A stretch of DNA of 64,000 nucleotides, taken from NCBI GenBank assembly GCA_017163975.1, contig JAFFSR010000394.1, positions 1,304,501 through 1,368,500 of the forward strand, read 5' to 3'. Positions 58,508 through 64,000 of the stretch are shown here, piece by piece. The position numbers and the translations under genes are program-made. Below the pieces are notes generated by a model. It made no database searches and was not told where the DNA came from. It worked only from the letters and a program-made list of their open reading frames with translations. This DNA is from Anastatus disparis. Taxonomy: Eukaryota; Arthropoda; Insecta; Hymenoptera; Eupelmidae. Every line of letters begins with the position of its first letter. The stretch's first letter is position 1.

Positions 58508-61179
58508 CCAAAACAGCATATTAAAATTGTTATATACAAGCTAGTTATTCTTACGTCTGCTTTGAAAGGTACTTTTCGGACTTGTGAAAAAATAAACAAA
58601 ACTCTGCAATTACGATGTCCGAAATTCACTCTTCTACAAGAATTCGATGTCCTGATTTTTTTTCAAATGCATAAGAAGGTAGTTTATAAAAGCAGAAATT
58701 TACGTTTTAGACCGTTGGAAGATTTGGCCATTAATTTGGCACAGCTTTATCTAGATTTAAAGATACTGCCCTCTACTAATGTATGCAAAAATTGCCATGA
58801 ACGCATATAAAAAATGATTTTAAGTGATCTTGAATCTACATCTGAAAATGAAATCACTGAACTTTTTAGCGGAAAACATGATGATTTTATCCCCAAGACA
58901 CCCGAACGAATACAGGAATCAAACGAGAGTATTAATACAATTTTACCTCAATGCGTCTCGCCGCTAAAAAGAAAAACTGCAATACCTAAAAATTTAACAG
59001 AAAATTACGTATCTAAAAAGAAAAAATCTTTAATTTCAGCTTTTTCTACTACTGTCGGAAGTAAATTAGAAGATGCGTATGGCATTTCAGTTGAATCAAT
59101 AGAATCGGACAAAAGTTCGACTGAAAACTATTGGAACGAATTTGTAGAAAATTTTAAATCGGCTTTAGAAAAATGTTCTTCTGTTTCGGAGAAAATAAAA
59201 CTTCTAACTCTATAACCTTCAAAATTAAGCAAAAGAAAAATTTGCTCACTATAACAAAGAAACATATAGTCAATTAAGACAAGAAAATCCAAACTTACAA
59301 ATAGTAAAATCGAAATTCTATAGTCTAAGACCAAGTTTCGTCTTAACAAGCCCTGTGAAGGAAACTTGTCTTTGTGTACATTGCGAAAATTTTGAACTGT
59401 TACTTACAAGTTTAATTCGTTTTAGAGGCGATAATAATTCTGAATTAGATTTAATTCATTCATAAATATCTAACGCAATGTTGTGTTCTGAACCATCTGA
59501 TTCGTGTTTCTTGCAAGAATGCAATTATTGCCCCGGTAGTGAGGGTATCACATTAAAATTGTTAAAACTGAAAGAAAATTGTGAAGATGAAATTACGTTT
59601 GCTTTGTGGGATAATGGTAATCTTATCAAACAAACAGTAAGCTTATCAGTTTTTAAAGAAAAATTTTCAATCTGCGCACTAAAAGCAAGTACTCACGTAT
59701 ACATAAAAAATATTCAACGTGAAGCTATAAAAAAAGAAAAAGAAGAAGGTAAAGCTGATCCTACTAACTAGGAGAGTATCACATCTCCGGATCACGGATT
59801 TTGCTCTAACTTTGAGATAGGTTTTCAAATGTCAAAATATGGAAAAAGCCAGAGTTATAGACCCCAACGCTCAATATTTCTCTAGTTGCAGGCAATTAAA
59901 GAAAATCACTAAAAAAGTTACTAGATTTTTAAACGCTTATAATTCTTTAGCATTAATAGCTAGACGGTTGTAACTGTTTTTAAATGAAAGCTACGTTCAA
60001 ATCCTTTCGAAAAAGCACCTATAGCATATCAAAATATTATTTTTTCCCAAAGTTACAGCGTTATGAAAATTGTACTACATTTTAACATTTATCATTAATT
60101 AATATTTTTAAAAGGAAATTCAGCTCAAATTCTTATAACGCTGGAACTTTGGGAAAAAATAATATTTTGATATGCTATAGGTGCTTTTTCGAAAGGATTT
60201 GAACGTAGCTTTCATTTAAAAACAGTTACAACCGTCTAGCTATTAATGCTAAAGAATTATAAGCGTTTAAAAATCTAGTAACTTTTTTAGTGATTTTCTT
60301 TAATTGCCTGCAACTAGAGAAATATTGAGCGTTGGGGTCTATAACTCTGGCTTTTTCCATATTTTGACATTTGAAAACCTATCTCAAAGTTAGAGCAAAA
60401 TCCGTGATCCGGAGATGTGATACTCTCCTAGTAAGTTAATTATTATCCACGTTGATTTTGCAGAAAATTGGTCTGTAATAAATAATAAAGCGGTTCAGGG
60501 AAATCATTGGGTGAATAACCAAATTTCTATTTTTACTGTAGTCTGTTACCAAGGAGAGATAACGCAAAGCTTTGCGATCGTCAGTGACGACAAAAAGCAT
60601 GATACTGCATATGCGCTATTAGCAATAAATAAAATTATCGATCTTTTGAAAAATGATTTAGTTACTAAAGTCACTATTATATCAGATGGAGCTGCAAGCA
60701 AATTTAAAAATCGTTTTCAGCTACATGAATTCAAACATTTTTCTTATCAAATGGAATGGTTATTTTCTGCGACTGGTCATGGGAAAGGAGCCGTTGATGA
60801 AATAGGTGGGCTTCTAAAGCATTATGCTACTTCACATAACTTAAAAAGAGTTCATGAAGAATCGATACAAAATGCTGACGATTTTATAAATTGGGTTCAA
60901 AAGTACACCAGTGCAATCAAAATCATATTATTACCAATAAATAAGATTGAAAAATTTAGAAAAGAAAAAAATATTGAATGGAGTACAGTTCCTAAATATA
61001 ATGGGATTCAAAAAAGTCATATGTGGTTAAAACAACTTGGGGAATTGAAATCGCATATATTTGTTGGCAGAACAGCTATACATGTACTGACTAAAGTGAA
61101 AGACAAGAAAAAAAAGTCAAACGTCGTAAGGCTACACTTAGAACTAAAAATAATAAGTGCAAAAATAAAAAAAAAGTAA
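58508..61179 (+). pseudogene. DDE-type transposase, broken
   Basis: Open from 58508 (no ATG, so a 5' exon or start is missing) through a CKNCHERI zinc-like motif, a TAA at 58808-58810, then to 59215. After a frame change and loss of sequence come KFYSLRPSF and CLCVHCEN (about 59310-59385), a stop at 59463-59465, then CNYCPGSEG (59520-59546). A 658-bp palindrome interrupts at 59771. Beyond it are VDFAENW (60449-60469), SDGAASKFKNRF (about 60686-60721) and SATGHGKGAVDEIGG (about 60766-60810). DFAEN, SDGAA and HGKGAxDxxGG are the conserved blocks of a widespread insect transposase-like family usually listed as uncharacterised; I cannot name its superfamily. It would cut and paste the surrounding TIR element; this copy is inactive. 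Confidence 0.75.
59771..60428. mobile_element. 658-bp palindromic MITE in the transposase
   Basis: GGAGAGTATCACATCTCCGG at the left is mirrored by CCGGAGATGTGATACTCTCC at the right, flanked by TA on both sides (possible TA duplication, Tc1/mariner-like). The arms of about 300 bp are almost perfect, which indicates a recent insertion. Confidence 0.85.
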
Positions 61180-61328
61180 TTATTTATAATTATATTTTTG
61201 ACGCATCCCAACAGTGAGAGGCAAGGGGAACTCACTTTAAAAAAGCACCCCGAAGGGAACAAAAACCTTCTACGTCCACGTCGTTGTTCCTGGGTAATGC
61301 TAAAAGAAGGATAGTGTTTAAATCTACA

Positions 61329-62449
61329 TTGCTTAAAATTTCCGAACGTATATACAAAAATTTTTCACCAATAAAATTTGTGAATTTTTTTTCTCGCTTC
61401 AAACAAATAAGTACGGGATCAACCAAGTACCATTAGATAGGTAATTTGGTCCTCTATGAGCAGAAAAAATTTCAACAAAAAAAAATGGGTTTTTCGAGAA
61501 AAATGCATGTGCATAAAAAGTGCATTTTTTGGTAAAATGCACATATCTTAGTCATTTTTTAGTCTTTTTTTAAATTTCTTGCACTGAATTAAAGAGGGCT
61601 TAAAACATAATAAAACAAAATAAGGTTTACCAAAATTCATTGAAAATTGGTAAAACGATAGCCCTCTAAAGTTATTCTCAACATTTTCAGTTTTAACATT
61701 TAGTTTTTGTATGCGATTTTCAAAAGTGCATATCTGATGCAATTTTGATATTTCAGCAAAATAAAAAAATACGTATACCCTTATTTTTAGGGTAGAATAA
61801 CATACTCCATTAGCGCAGTAATTGGTGACTTGAGTGTATACTGACTGTTCGATTTGAAATGGAATCAGCCCTTTATTTGTTAATAACTCGAAAACCGTCA
61901 ACTTTACAAAAAAACCATAAAAATACTTTTTTGTTTAGAATTTTTCAATTAGTCCCCTAAAAACTTTGTTCGAATCAAAATGAACAACTTTCTGAATTTG
62001 TTTAACCCTTTCAGAACGGAATTATTATTTCATCATGAAAAGTTCTGATAACCATTTAGCGATGATAAGTGTTCATTTATTAAGCAATTTTTGCGATAAA
62101 AAAATTTTTTTTTTTTTTTCTAAGTTTTCTCAGTTTTTATCAAAGATACAATAACTTAGGCCCTCAGTTTGAGATCGGAAATAGTCCACTTTAATCTAAT
62201 ACATATATTTTTTTTACAAAATTTGAAGCCACTTTTGCACAATTTCAAAAAAACCGAAAAATATCAATGTACATTGTAATGTACATTGGTTCTGAAAGGG
62301 TTAAATAAAATCGATTTAAACGAATTGGGACCACTTTTTCGCCAGGTAAACTGCAGATCCTTATTCTAGGACCCTTGACGAAGGTCATCCCGTAAAAATT
62401 TTCCCTTTGAAAATTTTTTTTGCTCACCCGCCAATTTCGTTTCGACTAA
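61329..62449 (-). repeat. Right TIR
   Basis: Inverted relative of the left TIR, interrupted only by the MITE at 62006-62300. The minus-strand ORFs in it are echoes of those in the left arm and are not genes. Confidence 0.85.
62006..62300. mobile_element. 295-bp piggyBac-type MITE
   Basis: TTAA at 62002-62005 and 62301-62304. A perfect 12-bp TIR CCCTTTCAGAAC/GTTCTGAAAGGG. The left TIR of the host transposon has one TTAA here (inverted, within TATTTAAAC near 56222), confirming a precise insertion. Non-coding, with a T-rich interior. Confidence 0.92.
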
Positions 62450-64000
62450 TTCTAGATTGTATTGGTAATAAAATGGTTTCTACACGTGGACGTTGCGAAC
62501 TTCCTACTAATCCTTTATCATCAAGTACACTTAACTCCACTCCCAAACACAAAAATAATGTTATTATATGTTTGAAAAAGCAAACTTTCTTAAGTATGGA
62601 TATATTTGAAGAAAATTTAGTTCTGAACAACTTTTGTTAAAAATATTTTCTTCTAGAGTCAAAAACAGCGCAGTTAAAGAGGAAAAAAGAAAAAAAAGTC
62701 CTATCTTAATTTGTTTATAAACATTTTTCCATAACTTTTTGAGATGGTGCACATCGATATTTTTATTATACATATTATCTACAATATGTTTCTGCAAAAA
62801 ACCGGCCTATAGCACGTTTCGTAGAAAAAAATTCTAATTTGACTGGACTATAAAGCAGGTCTTCGTTTATAGGGAACACGGAACAATGAAACTTTGAGAT
62901 CTGAGGGTTGAGTTTAGAGTGCTACACGGAGAGAAATATCCTATTAAATTTTGGTATACTGTATAGGAAAGGAGGGACAAACTTGCAAAATGAACAAAAT
63001 AACTATTCTGAATAGAAAAATTTGGTATAACTGTAGTAATTTTTGCTACAGTTCTATTAACATTTAATATAAATATAGCAAATTTCGCTATTTGGTATAG
63101 AAATTTTTTAGATTTTATTAAAATATCAAATAACACTTTTAAAGTTGAGTGATTCGGAGCCATTAAAATTTCACTAATCTATTTTCAGCTCTGCAACGTT
63201 GTTCTTCTTTCAATGTCCTTGAGAATATATATATTATTCACACTTAGTAAAAACTTCAGTTATTTATACAATAAAATTATCTCTAAAACTTTAATTCAAA
63301 TTTAAAGTACTAAAGGATTAATTTATAGCTGAAATATCTTTCAATTAATTGGTTGCACATTCTTTAAGTTAGTGTATTCAATCAATTGAATAAATATCCT
63401 ATTACTCACAACAGATTTAAAAAGCTCACTATTTCATTTTCTATTTTTTTTTAATTCACCATTTGAATAATACGCTTGTAATATAATATAAAAATTATTT
63501 ATTAAATATATATTGTATTTTACATATAATAATATAAATAAATAATTTTATTAAAAAACTAAACTATAAAATATTTTCAGAAAAATTAAATTAATAAAAA
63601 CGTATTAACAAAATCATAAAATCAAATACAATTTTTAAAAATATTAGTTGAAGTTAATTATAACATAATTTAACAAATAAAAATTCAAATTTAGTCCAGT
63701 AGAAGCTAAAATAAAAAATTGTTAAATAATGTTAAAAATAATTTTTTTTGCAATAACAATTGTTTAATTAAAATTTTTAAGAAAACCAATACGATAATTG
63801 GTATTTTTCATACAAACTACCCCAATTAAAAAAAAAAAACGTCGAAATTGGTCCGTTACTAACGGAGATACAATGAATTTGTCAGGAGAACGTAAATTTA
63901 CGTATTACATGTGTTGAAATTCCAAAAAAAAAAAATATTTTCCAATTTGTTTTCAAAATTAACAGGCTTAATATTGATTTTATCATGAAAACAGTGAAAT
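62450..64000. other. AT-rich stretch, at most weak exon candidates
   Basis: No recognised gene. An ATG at 62473 opens about 55 Ser/Thr/Pro-containing codons to 62640, preceded by TTCTAG, and a Lys-rich open stretch follows a TTCTTCTAG near 62655. These could be small exons, but neither has a clear donor or a known motif. The rest is AT-rich and featureless. Confidence 0.35.

Larger units (their letters stand above)
56078..62449 (+). mobile_element. TIR DNA transposon carrying nested insertions
   Basis: The left terminus TTAGTCGAGGCGAAATTGGC and right terminus GCCAATTTCGTTTCGACTAA are inverted. With insertions removed, the TIRs are about 0.82 kb. Inside lies a broken DDE-type transposase (58508-61179). 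Four insertions are nested: a palindrome (56353-57317) and a TTAA MITE (57856-58236) in the left TIR, a 658-bp palindrome (59771-60428) in the transposase, and a TTAA MITE (62006-62300) in the right TIR. No clear target duplication was found at the outer ends. Confidence 0.8.

Overview
The window reads as a strongly AT-rich eukaryotic, intergenic 'transposon graveyard'. GT-AG introns of 66-103 bp, Helitrons carrying an Ulp1-like protease, an I-like LINE, foldback elements embedded in (TA)n and hymenopteran-style DDE pseudogenes suggest an insect, most likely an AT-rich hymenopteran such as a parasitoid wasp. The species cannot be fixed from the sequence alone. I recognise no conserved cellular gene, no tRNA and no rRNA.

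Layout. 1-1625 is a GC-richer, gene-free stretch with short hairpin-like repeats. 1692-2345 is one arm of a foldback element. 2727-3480 is a polyglutamine ORF with an in-frame Cys-rich tail behind two stop codons. 3834-4194 and 30960-31790 are two consecutive parts of one Helitron relic. Between them lies what I interpret as a 26.8-kb TIR element (4199-30955) with about 1-kb inverted repeats, CACGGTGCT termini and an ATCG duplication. It is swollen by nested insertions: a repeat with 151-bp tandem units (two copies), a pogo-like pseudogene (10089-11220), three palindromic foldbacks (15996-18867), a second Helitron with protease and Rep-helicase (18887-24333), and a composite satellite (24444-29706) built from 29-bp and 17-bp minisatellites in 1276-bp units.

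32348-37781 is a 5.4-kb I-like LINE with a perfect 14-bp target duplication, inserted in a dispersed repeat. 39180-46370 holds Helitron 3' ends (CTAG plus GGGGGGTACCCCCC hairpin), a 1.3-kb palindrome, a TTAA MITE whose empty site is also present, and a third Helitron helicase pseudogene (42168-44254) followed by an intact 132-codon ORF. 46746-51111 resembles a Drosophila-type Foldback element: inverted arrays of about 34-bp repeats (the right one in a 346-bp higher-order period) enclose a minus-strand spliced gene (48116-48854) with an OB-fold-like product. 51362-51835 is a G-rich tandem repeat. 51911-52930 is a probable solo LTR. 53884-55745 is a near-perfect 1.86-kb palindrome. 56078-62449 is a TIR transposon with a broken DDE-type transposase, hit by four further insertions, two of them TTAA MITEs validated against the opposite TIR.

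Nearly all coding sequence here is transposon protein, mostly broken by stops, frameshifts and nested insertions. The apparently unbroken coding units are the spliced OB-fold-like gene, whose 5' end is unresolved, and the small ORF behind the third Helitron.
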